From assembly GCF_001898315.1 (NCBI RefSeq), contig NZ_MKTQ01000018.1, positions 1-56,730 on the forward strand: a DNA stretch of 56,730 nucleotides, written 5' to 3'. Of this stretch, positions 23,204 to 30,829 are shown piece by piece. The DNA comes from Microbacterium sp. 70-16 (lineage in GTDB: Bacteria; Actinomycetota; Actinomycetes; Actinomycetales; Microbacteriaceae). The notes beneath the pieces are model-generated. The model was not told the origin of the DNA. It saw nothing but the letters and a program-made list of their open reading frames with translations, and searched no databases. Made by a program: the position numbers and the translations under genes. The number at the start of each line of letters is the position of its first letter. Position 1 is the first letter of the stretch.

Positions 23204-23623
23204 ATGGACATCACCATCCACTCCAGTTTCCTGCCGCACACGGATGCCGAGGCATCCGTCACCTTTTACCGCGACGTCCTCGGTTTCGAGGTGCGTCTCG
23301 ACGTCGGCTACGAAGACATGCGCTGGATCACCGTCGGGCCCGCTGATCAGCCCGACACGGCGATCGTGCTGCACCCGGTCGGCGTCGGTTACGACGTGTC
23401 AGACGAAGAGAAGCAGACGCTTCTCGAACTCGTCACGAAGGGCAGCTACTTCGGCGTCAATCTCGCCACCGACGACCTCGACGCGACGTTCGCGGCGATC
23501 GAGGCGGCCGGTGCCGACATCGTGCAGGAGCCCATCGACCAGGACTACGGCATCCGCGATGCGGCCGTGCGCGACCCCGCCGGCAACCTCATCCGCATCC
23601 AGCAGAACAAGAAGGAGGCCTGA
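23204..23623 (+). CDS. VOC superfamily (glyoxalase/bleomycin-resistance-like) protein
   Basis: A 139-residue VOC protein of two beta-alpha-beta3 repeats: TDAEASVTFYRDVLGFEVRLDVGYEDMRWITVGPA and LATDDLDATFAAIEAAGADIVQEP...DYGIRDAAVRDPAGNLIRI. The Glu and His metal positions are partly kept, so either an enzyme or a binding protein is possible. ATG at 23204 chosen because TATCGT ends 7 nt upstream; an ATG two codons earlier lies too close to it. It is followed by an AAGGAGG site for the next gene. Confidence 0.88.
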   Translation: MDITIHSSFLPHTDAEASVTFYRDVLGFEVRLDVGYEDMRWITVGPADQPDTAIVLHPVGVGYDVSDEEKQTLLELVTKGSYFGVNLATDDLDATFAAIEAAGADIVQEPIDQDYGIRDAAVRDPAGNLIRIQQNKKEA

Positions 23624-23624
23624 C

Positions 23625-24062
23625 ATGGCCGACACCAAGAGCGGGTTCAGCGCCGAAGAGCGCGCCGCCATGAAGCAGCGGGCCGAAGAACTGCGCACGA
23701 CGAAGGGCCTGAAGGGTGCCGCGAAGCTCGCGAAGGAGCTTGAGGCCTGCGCCGAGGCGATCGACGCACTGAGCGGCGTCGACGGCGACCTCGCCCGCGA
23801 GGTGCACCGCATCGTCGCGGAGGAGGCTCCGGGCCTGAACCCGAAGACGTTCTACGGGTTCCCCGCGTACGCGAGCGACGGCAAGGTCGTCATCTTCGTG
23901 CAGCCGTCGACGAAGTTCGACACGCGCTACCCGACGCTCAACTTCGAGGACACGGCCCACCTCGATGACGGCGACATGTGGCCGGTCTCGTTCGCGGTCG
24001 TGAAGGTGACGGATGCCGTGAAGGCGCGCATCCGCGCCCTGGTCGCGCAGGCGGTGGCGTAG
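23625..24062 (+). CDS. DUF1801 domain protein
   Basis: A 145-residue protein. The first half is a charged helical region (FSAEERAAMKQRAEELRTTKG). The second half is a DUF1801/YdhG-like domain: VHRIVAEEAPGLNPKTFYGFPAYASDGKVVIFVQPSTKF. Family members have been suggested as iron chaperones (frataxin-like fold), but the role is not settled. Starts 1 nt after the VOC gene with a strong AAGGAGG site, so it is co-transcribed. Confidence 0.85.
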   Translation: MADTKSGFSAEERAAMKQRAEELRTTKGLKGAAKLAKELEACAEAIDALSGVDGDLAREVHRIVAEEAPGLNPKTFYGFPAYASDGKVVIFVQPSTKFDTRYPTLNFEDTAHLDDGDMWPVSFAVVKVTDAVKARIRALVAQAVA

Positions 24063-24135
24063 CCGCGGGCGGCCCCGCGGGACCACGGCCTAGACTGGGG
24101 GTGTTCCGTCTTCCACCCGTTCGGATGAGCTCCCT

Positions 24136-24795
24136 GTGACCGATGCCGCGCCGCGCACCTTCGAGGTGCGTCACCTGCAGCTCGCCCGCGCCGCTTTCGC
24201 GGCGCTGGCGGCGCTCATGATCACCTTCTCGACCGATCACTCCGCGCCGGTGGGTCTTGCGATCTTCAGCGGGTTCGCGATCGCGACGGCGATCATCTTC
24301 TTCGCCGCCGCCTGGCTTGTCTATCCGTCGGGCAGCCGCGGCACGGCCGTGCTGCTCGGGATCGTGACGCTGCTCGCGGGCATGGCCACGGGCATCCCGC
24401 CCCTGCGCACGACGACGATGTTCTTCGTCGTCGTGATCGCATGGGCCGCGCTGTCGGGACTGATCGAGCTGATCTCGGGGCTGCGCAGGCGACGCACGGG
24501 TGACCCGGCGGCTCGGGATGCCGTGCTCATCGGGGCGATCACGCTCGCGCTCGCCGTCGCGCTGCTGCTGGTGAACCCCGCCTACAGCCTCACGTACTTC
24601 ATCAAGGAAGCCGACGCCAGCTTCACGCTGACGGGCATCACGATCGGCGTCGGCCTGTTCGGCGGATACGCCGCGATCGTCGCGGTGTTCCTGGGCATCG
24701 CCGGCTTCTCGCCGCGACGCGCGGAGCGCGCGCCGGCCGTCACGACAGCGGGCGCCGACGACGCGCCGGCACACCCTGCAGGAGAGACCGCATGA
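24136..24795 (+). CDS. Multi-pass membrane protein (DUF308/HdeD-like)
   Basis: A 219-residue protein with about six hydrophobic helices. The arrangement FSGFAIATAIIFFAAAWLVY, TAVLLGIVTLLAGMATG and MFFVVVIAWAALSGLIELISGLRRRR resembles HdeD/DUF308 proteins; role unknown. The GTG start overlaps the stop of a possible 12-codon leader frame that begins at 24101, 4 nt after TAGACT. Overlaps the next gene by 4 nt. Confidence 0.75.
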   Translation: MTDAAPRTFEVRHLQLARAAFAALAALMITFSTDHSAPVGLAIFSGFAIATAIIFFAAAWLVYPSGSRGTAVLLGIVTLLAGMATGIPPLRTTTMFFVVVIAWAALSGLIELISGLRRRRTGDPAARDAVLIGAITLALAVALLLVNPAYSLTYFIKEADASFTLTGITIGVGLFGGYAAIVAVFLGIAGFSPRRAERAPAVTTAGADDAPAHPAGETA

Positions 24796-25121
24796 GCGAG
24801 GAACGCCCCACCCGTCGTGACCTGATGAAGCCCGTGCAGCTTCTCGGGTTCGCCTTCGCGGCGGCGATCTTCGGCGGCGTCATCGCGCTCGTGTCGATGG
24901 GGTTCTTCCAGGACCTGAGCAATGACCAGCGCGCGCACGTCGGGGTCGTCGCGCTCGTCGTGGCGGGGATCTCGTTCATCGCGACGCTCGTCATCATCGC
25001 GCTGCTGATGCTCGCCGTCGACCCCGCGCAGATCGCGAAGCCTGTCGACCAGGGCGTGCTGCTGCCGGGCGACGAAGAGCCCGAGGCACAGCCCCCGGCA
25101 TCCGACACCCCCCGCGCCTGA
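24792..25121 (+). CDS. Small membrane protein, two predicted helices
   Basis: A 109-residue protein: a charged N-terminus (MSEERPTRRDLMKPVQ), helix LGFAFAAAIFGGVIALVSMGFF, a short loop, helix VGVVALVVAGISFIATLVIIALLML, and an acidic tail rich in Glu, Pro and Ala. No family recognised. The ATGA overlap with the preceding membrane protein suggests the two form one complex. Confidence 0.74.
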   Translation: MSEERPTRRDLMKPVQLLGFAFAAAIFGGVIALVSMGFFQDLSNDQRAHVGVVALVVAGISFIATLVIIALLMLAVDPAQIAKPVDQGVLLPGDEEPEAQPPASDTPRA

Positions 25122-25173
25122 CCCCGGCGCCCGCCCGCCGCCGCGCCGCGCCCGCCGGGCGCACTCGTTCTCC

Positions 25174-25259
25174 GTTCGTAACTCAGCCCCATCGCGCCCG
25201 GATCACCCGAAATCGGGCCGATTCGCGGTCACACGACGCGTGGAGACTGAATTACGAAC
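25174..25259. repeat. Diverged palindromic element, related to the 20.2-kb family
   Basis: GTTCGTAACTCAG and CTGAATTACGAAC are 13-bp arms with one mismatch. The centre has CCCGAAATCGGGCC, resembling the centre of the copy at 20221 read on the other strand (CGAAATCGGGC). The shared AACTCAG core links it to the CCGCAAYAACTCAGGA family, but the outer bases differ. It fills most of the gap between two convergent genes. Confidence 0.65.
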
Positions 25260-25287
25260 ACCGCAGGCGCGAGACGAAACGCCCCGC

Positions 25288-26676
25288 CTACAGCTCGTCG
25301 ACGAGGCGGTCGGCCAGACCCGTGTAGGTCGCCGGCGTCAACGCGATCAGGCGCGCCTTGGCATCCGGCCCGATGTCGAGACCCTGCACGAACTCGACCA
25401 GCTCGGGCCCGCCGACTCGGCGCCCGCGGGTGAGGTTCTTCAGCAGCGCGTACGGGTCGGTGATCTGCGAGCGGCCCGCGACGATCTCGGCCCGCACGAC
25501 CGTCTGGATCGCCTCGGCGAGCACCTCCCAGTTCGCGTCGAGGTCGGCCAGCAGCACGTCGCGCGCGAGCAGGATCTCGGTGAGCCCCCGCTGCAGGTTG
25601 TCGAGCGCGAGCAGCGAGTGCCCGAACGCGACGCCGATGTTGCGCTGCGTCGTCGAGTCGGTCAGGTCGCGCTGCATGCGGCTCGTGACGAGGGTCGAGG
25701 CGAGCGTCGCGAACAGCCCGCCCGCGATCTCGAGGTTGGCCTCGGCGTTCTCGAACCGGATCGGGTTGATCTTGTGCGGCATCGTCGACGACCCTGTCGC
25801 GCCCGCGACGGGGATCTGCGCGAAGAACCCCATCGAGATGTAGGTCCAGACATCTGTCGCGAGGTTGTGCAGGATGCCGCCCGCGTGGCGCACCCGGTCG
25901 TACAGCTCGACCTGCCAGTCGTGCGACTCGATCTGCGTCGTCAGCACGTTGAAGTGGATGCCGAGGCCCTCGATGAACTCCCGCGACACGGCCGGCCAAT
26001 CCACGTCGGGAGCCGCCGACAGGTGCGCCGACCACGTGCCGGTCGCACCGGAGAACTTCGCGAGGAACTCGCCGCCCTCGATCTGCTGCGCGACCCGGTC
26101 CAGACGCCATGCGAAGACCGCGAGCTCCTTGCCCATCGTCGACGGAGTCGCCGGCTGGCCGTGCGTGCGCGAGAGCATCGCGGCGTCGCGGTGCTCGCGG
26201 GCGAGATCGCCGATCGCGGCGGTGACGGCGCGCAGCTTGGGCAGCCACACGTTCTCGACGGCGCGCTTGACCGTCAGCGCGTACGAGGCCGAGTTGATGT
26301 CCTCACTCGTGCACGCGAAGTGCGTGAGCTCGGCGACGGCATCCAGCCCGAGGGATGCCAGCCGGTCACGCACCAGGTACTCGACGGCCTTCACGTCGTG
26401 GCGCGTGACGGCCTCCTTCTCGGCGAGCCAGTCGATCTCGGCCTGGCCGAAGTCGCGGTACAGCGCGCGCAGGCTCTGCTTCTGGGCATCCGTCAGCGGC
26501 GTCGAGCCGAACAGTGCGCGGTCGGTGAGGGTGATGATCCACTCGACCTCGACCTCGACGCGGGCACGGTTCAGGCCCGCCTCGGAGAGGTAGTCGGCGA
26601 GGCCCGTCACGGCGGCGCGGTACCGGCCGTCGAGGGGGCTCAGGGGCTGCGGCGGAAGGGGACGCGCTGAGGTCAC
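25288..26676 (-). CDS. purB: Adenylosuccinate lyase
   Basis: A 462-residue adenylosuccinate lyase, which acts twice in purine synthesis (SAICAR to AICAR, and adenylosuccinate to AMP), releasing fumarate. The signature GSSTMPHKINP is present, with SRTHGQPATP (catalytic His) and HFACTSEDINSASY. The N-terminus PLSPLDGRYRAAV is typical of the E. coli-like subgroup. The start is a GTG at 26676 preceded by CGGAG. TATGAT on the minus strand (plus 26712-26717) is a good -10. Length is normal and the gene is intact. Confidence 0.96.
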   Translation of the reverse strand: MTSARPLPPQPLSPLDGRYRAAVTGLADYLSEAGLNRARVEVEVEWIITLTDRALFGSTPLTDAQKQSLRALYRDFGQAEIDWLAEKEAVTRHDVKAVEYLVRDRLASLGLDAVAELTHFACTSEDINSASYALTVKRAVENVWLPKLRAVTAAIGDLAREHRDAAMLSRTHGQPATPSTMGKELAVFAWRLDRVAQQIEGGEFLAKFSGATGTWSAHLSAAPDVDWPAVSREFIEGLGIHFNVLTTQIESHDWQVELYDRVRHAGGILHNLATDVWTYISMGFFAQIPVAGATGSSTMPHKINPIRFENAEANLEIAGGLFATLASTLVTSRMQRDLTDSTTQRNIGVAFGHSLLALDNLQRGLTEILLARDVLLADLDANWEVLAEAIQTVVRAEIVAGRSQITDPYALLKNLTRGRRVGGPELVEFVQGLDIGPDAKARLIALTPATYTGLADRLVDEL

Positions 26677-26830
26677 GAGACGTGCTCCGATCGGTGAGGA
26701 ACGCGCCTCCGATCATACCGAGGCCGCGATTCGCCCCGCTCGCGGGCCGCGCGGCACCGCCCTGTGGCCGCCCTGCATCCGCCCCGTGACCGCCCGGCGG
26801 CCGCCGCCCGGGGCACTGCGGGGCCGGCCA

Positions 26831-26930
26831 CCGCAATAACTCAGGAGAAGCGGTGAGTCCGGCCGCGGCCGGCCCCGGGATTCCGCGGCGGACGGGCGGC
26901 GCGCGGAGCGCCGTTCCTGAGTTATTGCGG
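26831..26930. repeat. Dispersed palindromic element, copy 2
   Basis: CCGCAATAACTCAGGA and TCCTGAGTTATTGCGG are perfect 16-bp inverted ends of a 100-bp element; one more base pair extends each arm. It is in the 372-nt gap 26677-27048, otherwise filled by GC-rich DNA without a gene and by short direct repeats. Confidence 0.85.
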
Positions 26931-26971
26931 TCGGCCCGCTGGGAGTGCCCGCGGCGAGGCCGGGTGGCGTC

Positions 26972-27060
26972 GGGTCAGACGGCCGGACGGCCGGGTCAGA
27001 TGGCCGGCATCGCCGAACCGGCGCATCGCGAGGGCGCGCTGCGCCGGGTCAGACGGCCGG
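26972..27060. repeat. Three copies of a 15-bp direct repeat at the phosphatase 3' end
   Basis: GGGTCAGACGGCCGG occurs at 26972-26986 and 27046-27060, and with one change (T for C) at 26993-27007. The last copy contains the stop codon of the phosphatase gene, so its final codons have been duplicated downstream. Confidence 0.7.
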
Positions 27061-27555
27061 GCGGATCGCGGGTTCGAGCTGGCGGAAGAGCGCCCGCACG
27101 GCACCCTCGATCATCACGAGGACCTCGTCGAACATCTCCGGCCCCGCATAGTAAGGGTCGGGCACGTCGAGAACGCGGTCGGGAGCGGCGTCGAACGACA
27201 TCAGCAGGGCGAGCTTGTCGGCATCCTCACCTGTGCGCGCCCAACTCGACAGGATGCGCTCGTGCGAGCGGTCGAGCGCGACGATGAGGTCGTTGCGCTC
27301 GAAGTCCTCGAGGCTGAATTGCCGCGCGCGATGGTGCTCGCCGTCGTAGCCGCGCCGCCCGAGCGCCTCGATCGTGCGCGCGTCGGCGCGCTCGCCGACA
27401 TGCCAATCCCCGGTGCCTGAACTGGTGGATGCCACGTACGAACCCAACCCCGTGCGCTCGGCGAGGTCGCGGAACACGATCTCGGCCATCGGCGACCGGC
27501 AGATGTTCCCGGTGCACACGAAGGCGACACGGAAGGGCTCGACGCGGCGCAACAC
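27049..27555 (-). CDS. Low-molecular-weight protein-tyrosine phosphatase
   Basis: A 168-residue LMW-PTP/arsenate-reductase-fold phosphatase. FVCTGNICRSP contains the CX5R loop (Cys14, Arg20) and VPDPYYAGPEMF the catalytic Asp. It should dephosphorylate tyrosine on proteins, or act on small phosphates; no partner kinase gene is nearby. The GTG at 27555 (TTG one codon later is possible) was chosen because the frame upstream is not conserved-looking. Confidence 0.9.
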   Translation of the reverse strand: MLRRVEPFRVAFVCTGNICRSPMAEIVFRDLAERTGLGSYVASTSSGTGDWHVGERADARTIEALGRRGYDGEHHRARQFSLEDFERNDLIVALDRSHERILSSWARTGEDADKLALLMSFDAAPDRVLDVPDPYYAGPEMFDEVLVMIEGAVRALFRQLEPAIRPAV

Positions 27556-27691
27556 TCGACCTATTGTGCGCCGGTCTCCCGCGCACCGAAAGGGGGCATC
27601 GCCTCCTCCACAATGCGGAATCTTCCGCAACTGTCCACCGATCCGCATCTGCGGCCCCCACGCGGGGCCCGCGGCGGTCACACTCGCTTGC

Positions 27692-27964
27692 ATGACAGCT
27701 GCCGATTCGCCGACCCTCGCGGCCCTGCGCATCGCGCGTGGGCTGCTGCACGAGGCATCCCTCGAAGCGCTCGCCGTCCGCCGTCGCGTCGCGTCGGTCG
27801 CGGATGCCACGCAGTGGCGCTCGCGCGCGACCGACGCGTACGCGGCGGGCGTCGCGCGGCTCGCGGACGACCTGGCGGCGCTCGTCGGGGCGATCGACGC
27901 CGTCGACGGTGACCTCGTCGATGCGCAGCGCTACGAGGCGGCGCGAGTGGCGGTGGGCGGATGA
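27692..27964 (+). CDS. Small helical protein, WXG100-like
   Basis: A 90-residue, alanine-rich, all-helical protein. Trp42 in ATQWRSRATDAYAAGV sits in a W-x-S between two predicted helices, as the WXG motif does in ESX/type VII substrates. The overall size also matches. It is not a clear family hit, so WXG100-like is an inference. It overlaps the following lipase-like gene by 4 nt (ATGA), which suggests they work as a pair. The start is ATG at 27692 without a ribosome-binding site; CACACT precedes by 7 nt. Confidence 0.6.
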   Translation: MTAADSPTLAALRIARGLLHEASLEALAVRRRVASVADATQWRSRATDAYAAGVARLADDLAALVGAIDAVDGDLVDAQRYEAARVAVGG

Positions 27965-29403
27965 GCGCTGACAGTGACCTCCTCGATGTCGATCCCTACG
28001 GTGGCACGGCCGTGCCGAGCACACCCCACCGCGCCGCGCCGACCGATGCGACGCTCGATATCCGCTCGGGGGGCATCGTCGCCGTCGACACCGAGACGTT
28101 GCGCGCCGCCTCGGCGCGCCTGGTCGCCGACGCCGACTCGTGCGACCGTGCCGGCGACCTGCTCGAGACAGCCGGCCGCACCCTCCTGTGCGCCGGTGTG
28201 TGGCTGTTTTCGCCGACCGCGAGGGCGAGGGATGCCGCGGCCCGCGCCCGCCGCCTCGCGGCGGACCTCACCGAGATGGCCGACGTCTACGACGTGGCCG
28301 AGCTCGCCGCGGCATCCGACGTCGCCGCCGTCGCGGGCGATGCCGAGCTCGCCGCCGCGCTGCGCGCTCACGCCCTCGAGATCCTCGCGACCCACCCCGG
28401 CGTGCTGACCCGGTTCGCCGCCGCGACGGTGCAGTGGCGCGCCGAGACGTTCGCCGTGCTGCGCACGCAGTATGCCGCGCCGCTCAGCCTCGCCGACCCG
28501 CTGTCGCTGTTTGCTCCGTTGCTCGCCACGGGTGTGATCGCGGGGCTCGGGCTCGGCGCGGTGCCGCCGCGGACGCCGCTACTCGGGCCGTCGAAACCCG
28601 TCGTCGTCGAGCCGGTCGGCGCTGGACGCACGACCGCGCCCACGTCGCTCGTGCAGATCGTCGACCGCATTCCGCAGGGCAGCGGGCAGGTGCGGGTCGA
28701 GCGCTACACGATGTCCGACGGCTCGCGCCGCTTCGTCGCCTATGTCGCCGGCACCCGCTCGATGTCGCTCGGCACCAGCGCCCAGCCGTGGGACATGGGC
28801 TCGAACCTGCAGCTGTACGCGCGCACCCACAGTGCGTCGTACGACGCCGTCGCGGCGGCGCTCGACGATGCGGGCGCGAAGCCCGGCGACACGGTCGACC
28901 TTGCGGGGCATTCGCAGGGCGCGATGGATGCCTCGTTCCTCGCGCTGTCGGGAAACTACGACGTCCCGCTGCTGGTGACCTTCGGCGACCCCGTGCAGGC
29001 GAGCGTCGACGACAGCACACTCAGCGTCGCGCTGCGCCATCTCGACGACCCCGTCTCGGCGCTGGCCGACGGCGGCTTCGCGGCGGGAGTCGGTGCCGAC
29101 GGCAGCTTCGTCGCAACGCGAGAGACGCCCGGCACGATGCTGCTCGGCGACGGCCTGCTCGGTCCGCATGGCCTGGACCGCTACCGCGAGACGGCCGGGA
29201 TGCTCGACGCCTCGGCCGATCCTCGGATGGATGCCGTGCGCGAGCGCTTCGGCGACCTTGCGCAGGCGACCTCGGTTGAGGCCACGGTGTATCGGGCATC
29301 CCGCGATCTGTCCGCCGCGATACCGGCGCCCGACCCGGATCTGCCGTGGCTGGACGTGCCCCAGGGCGGCGTCAGTGCTTCTTCAACTGGGGGCGCAGGA
29401 TGA
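27961..29403 (+). CDS. Alpha/beta-hydrolase (lipase-like) with helical N-terminal region
   Basis: A 480-residue protein. Residues 1-200 are helical and alanine-rich (ETLRAASARLVADADSCDRAGDLLETAGRTLL), reminiscent of the N-terminal regions of type VII-associated proteins. A hydrophobic stretch SLFAPLLATGVIAGLGLGAV lies near 180-200. The C-terminal half is an alpha/beta hydrolase with the lipase box DLAGHSQGAMDAS and a later Asp in VTFGDPVQAS. It resembles GHSQG lipases carried with WXG-like proteins. No signal peptide. Export through a type VII-like system is possible but no secretion genes are in the window. Confidence 0.7.
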   Translation: MSADSDLLDVDPYGGTAVPSTPHRAAPTDATLDIRSGGIVAVDTETLRAASARLVADADSCDRAGDLLETAGRTLLCAGVWLFSPTARARDAAARARRLAADLTEMADVYDVAELAAASDVAAVAGDAELAAALRAHALEILATHPGVLTRFAAATVQWRAETFAVLRTQYAAPLSLADPLSLFAPLLATGVIAGLGLGAVPPRTPLLGPSKPVVVEPVGAGRTTAPTSLVQIVDRIPQGSGQVRVERYTMSDGSRRFVAYVAGTRSMSLGTSAQPWDMGSNLQLYARTHSASYDAVAAALDDAGAKPGDTVDLAGHSQGAMDASFLALSGNYDVPLLVTFGDPVQASVDDSTLSVALRHLDDPVSALADGGFAAGVGADGSFVATRETPGTMLLGDGLLGPHGLDRYRETAGMLDASADPRMDAVRERFGDLAQATSVEATVYRASRDLSAAIPAPDPDLPWLDVPQGGVSASSTGGAG

Positions 29404-29767
29404 TGCCGAAGACCCAGTTGATGAGCGAGATGAGGAGGGCCGCCACGACGGCGAGCCAGAAGTCGCCGACGCTGAGTCCCCACCCCCACGAGGTCGTGAC
29501 CCACGCGGTGATCCACAGCAGCAGTCCGTTGACGAGGAGGGAGATGAGCCCGAGCGTGAGGATGTAGAGCGGGAACGCGACGATCTTGATCACGGTGCCG
29601 ATGACCGTGTTCACGATCGCGAAGACGGCGGCGATCGCCAGCAGGGTCAGAACCAACTGTAGCGTCTCGCCCGGTGCGAATGGGGTGACGACGACCTGCA
29701 GTGCCGTGATGAGGGTGACGACCCAGATGGCGAAGGCGTTGATGACGACACGGATGAGGAAGCGCAT
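29372..29767 (-). CDS. Phage holin-family (superfamily IV) membrane protein
   Basis: A 131-residue protein with four hydrophobic helices: IRVVINAFAIWVVTLI, LVLTLLAIAAVFAIVNTVIG, LYILTLGLISLLVNGLLLWITAWV and WLAVVAALLISLINWVFG. This is the Phage_holin_4_2 pattern, widespread in bacterial chromosomes and not necessarily phage-derived. Its 3' end overlaps the end of the convergent lipase-like gene by 32 nt. Function in bacteria unknown. Confidence 0.88.
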   Translation of the reverse strand: MRFLIRVVINAFAIWVVTLITALQVVVTPFAPGETLQLVLTLLAIAAVFAIVNTVIGTVIKIVAFPLYILTLGLISLLVNGLLLWITAWVTTSWGWGLSVGDFWLAVVAALLISLINWVFGIILRPQLKKH

Positions 29768-29774
29768 GGTGAGG

Positions 29775-30143
29775 TCAGTCTGACACGGCGCGGGCGCGCA
29801 GGGAACCGGCGATCTCCTCGAGGTCGAGGTGCCCCTGTGCGACCCTCAGGACGAGTTCGAAGGCGTCGTCGATCGGGTAGTCGATCACAACGTCATTCAG
29901 CTCGAGGAACGTGAGGGTCGCGACCCACGAGAACCGCTTGTTGCCGTCGAAGAACGGGTGGTTCTGGGCAAGGGAGGAGAACAACGCCGCCGCCTTCGTG
30001 AACAGGTCGGGGTATGCCTCGACGCCGAACATCGCGCTCTCCGGGCGCGCCACGGCAGACGACAACAGCCCGATGTCGCGGACGTGCAGGCCCATCTCGG
30101 CGGCGATCGCGGCGACCTGAGGCAGGTCGAGATAGACCGTCAT
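29775..30143 (-). CDS. Doc (death-on-curing) family toxin
   Basis: A 122-residue Fic/Doc-fold toxin. HPFFDGNKRFSWVATLTFLELN carries the catalytic HxFxDGNKR loop. Doc proteins phosphorylate EF-Tu; Fic relatives AMPylate, and the Gly in place of Ala (DGNKR rather than DANKR) is intermediate. The short, N- and C-terminally trimmed fold matches Doc. ATG at 30143 overlaps the antitoxin stop by 4 nt. It would stop translation when the antitoxin is lost. Confidence 0.9.
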   Translation of the reverse strand: MTVYLDLPQVAAIAAEMGLHVRDIGLLSSAVARPESAMFGVEAYPDLFTKAAALFSSLAQNHPFFDGNKRFSWVATLTFLELNDVVIDYPIDDAFELVLRVAQGHLDLEEIAGSLRARAVSD

Positions 30144-30346
30144 GCGTCTTCCAGCCGCTTCAACAGGTCGGCGTATCGCGCGCGCACGCTGGCGGCGACC
30201 TCGATGACAATATCTGTCTTCGTCTCGAGGTCGACGAGCATGCGGGTGCCCTCGACGACGAGGGCGTGCTTCGAGGTTCCGCGCGCAGCGGCGAGCGCTT
30301 CGAGCTGGCGGTCGAGATCTTCGGGGAGTCGCAGTGTCATGGCCAT
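30140..30346 (-). CDS. Ribbon-helix-helix antitoxin partner of Doc
   Basis: A 68-residue protein with an RHH start (TLRLPEDLDRQLEALAAARGTSKHALVVEGTRML) and a helical C-terminus that would block the Doc active site. ATG at 30346 is favoured: TATCTT on the minus strand ends exactly 6 nt before it, giving a leaderless transcript. An ATG two codons later is the alternative. Confidence 0.84.
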   Translation of the reverse strand: MAMTLRLPEDLDRQLEALAAARGTSKHALVVEGTRMLVDLETKTDIVIEVAASVRARYADLLKRLEDA

Positions 30347-30376
30347 ACCGAAAAGATACTGCTACTGAAACGGTAT
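30345..30376 (-). promoter_or_regulatory. Promoter and inverted repeat of the Doc module
   Basis: ATACCG (30345-30350) and CGGTAT (30371-30376) are inverted arms bracketing the minus-strand -10 TATCTT (plus 30353-30358). The left arm runs over the antitoxin start codon, so binding would block both initiation steps. Confidence 0.55.
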
Positions 30377-30400
30377 CACCTAGGGTATTGCCGGGGCATC

Positions 30401-30433
30401 CGTTGTTCTTGGTTCGAGTCCAGGTACCCCAGC
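30401..30433 (+). other. 3' fragment of a tRNA-Gln gene (attachment-site scar)
   Basis: CTTGG-TTCGAGT-CCAGG is a complete T-arm (30408-30424), followed by TACCCCA and G, the 3' acceptor strand and discriminator expected for actinobacterial tRNA-Gln. The 5' half, D-arm and anticodon arm are absent upstream. An excisionase-like gene and integrase lie just to the right, so this is best read as an attachment-site remnant. Amino-acid identity is inferred from the acceptor sequence. Confidence 0.65.
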
Positions 30434-30607
30434 ACTGTTTTTCGCAGGATTCCGCATCAGAATCCACCCTCGTTCAGAGGCCCCTCCACCCGTCTGATCG
30501 GGTCCGGGACCAGAAACGGGACCAAATACCCTTCGGCACGTCCATGCACCGGGTTGGTGTCCCGACCTCCACGCTTTCATGGCGTCCCGTACGGGTGTCC
30601 ACGGAGG

Positions 30608-30829
30608 ATGCCGACGCACCTGATGTGCATGGACATCGGCGCTTCCGGCATCGCACCGCCGGACTTCAAGACGCAGGCGGAGATCGCCGACATCATCAAG
30701 GTGCCGGAGCGCACGCTCGAGGACTGGCGCCTCAACCATGTCGGCCCGCCGTACATGAAGCTCGGCCGACACGTCCGCTACGACCTCTCGGAGGTCTTCG
30801 CGTGGGCGCGGGAGCAGCGTCATGCCTAG
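30608..30829 (+). CDS. Excisionase-like helix-turn-helix protein
   Basis: A 73-residue (or shorter) protein with the MerR/Xis-type HTH: KTQAEIADIIKVPERTLEDWRLNHVGPPYMKLGRHVRYDLSEVFAWARE. Such proteins direct excision by bending DNA at the attachment site or regulate the integrase. The start is uncertain: ATG at 30608 abuts a GGAGG, while ATG at 30623 lies 15 nt behind it. It overlaps the integrase start by 8 nt, forming a xis-int pair. Confidence 0.82.
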   Translation: MPTHLMCMDIGASGIAPPDFKTQAEIADIIKVPERTLEDWRLNHVGPPYMKLGRHVRYDLSEVFAWAREQRHA

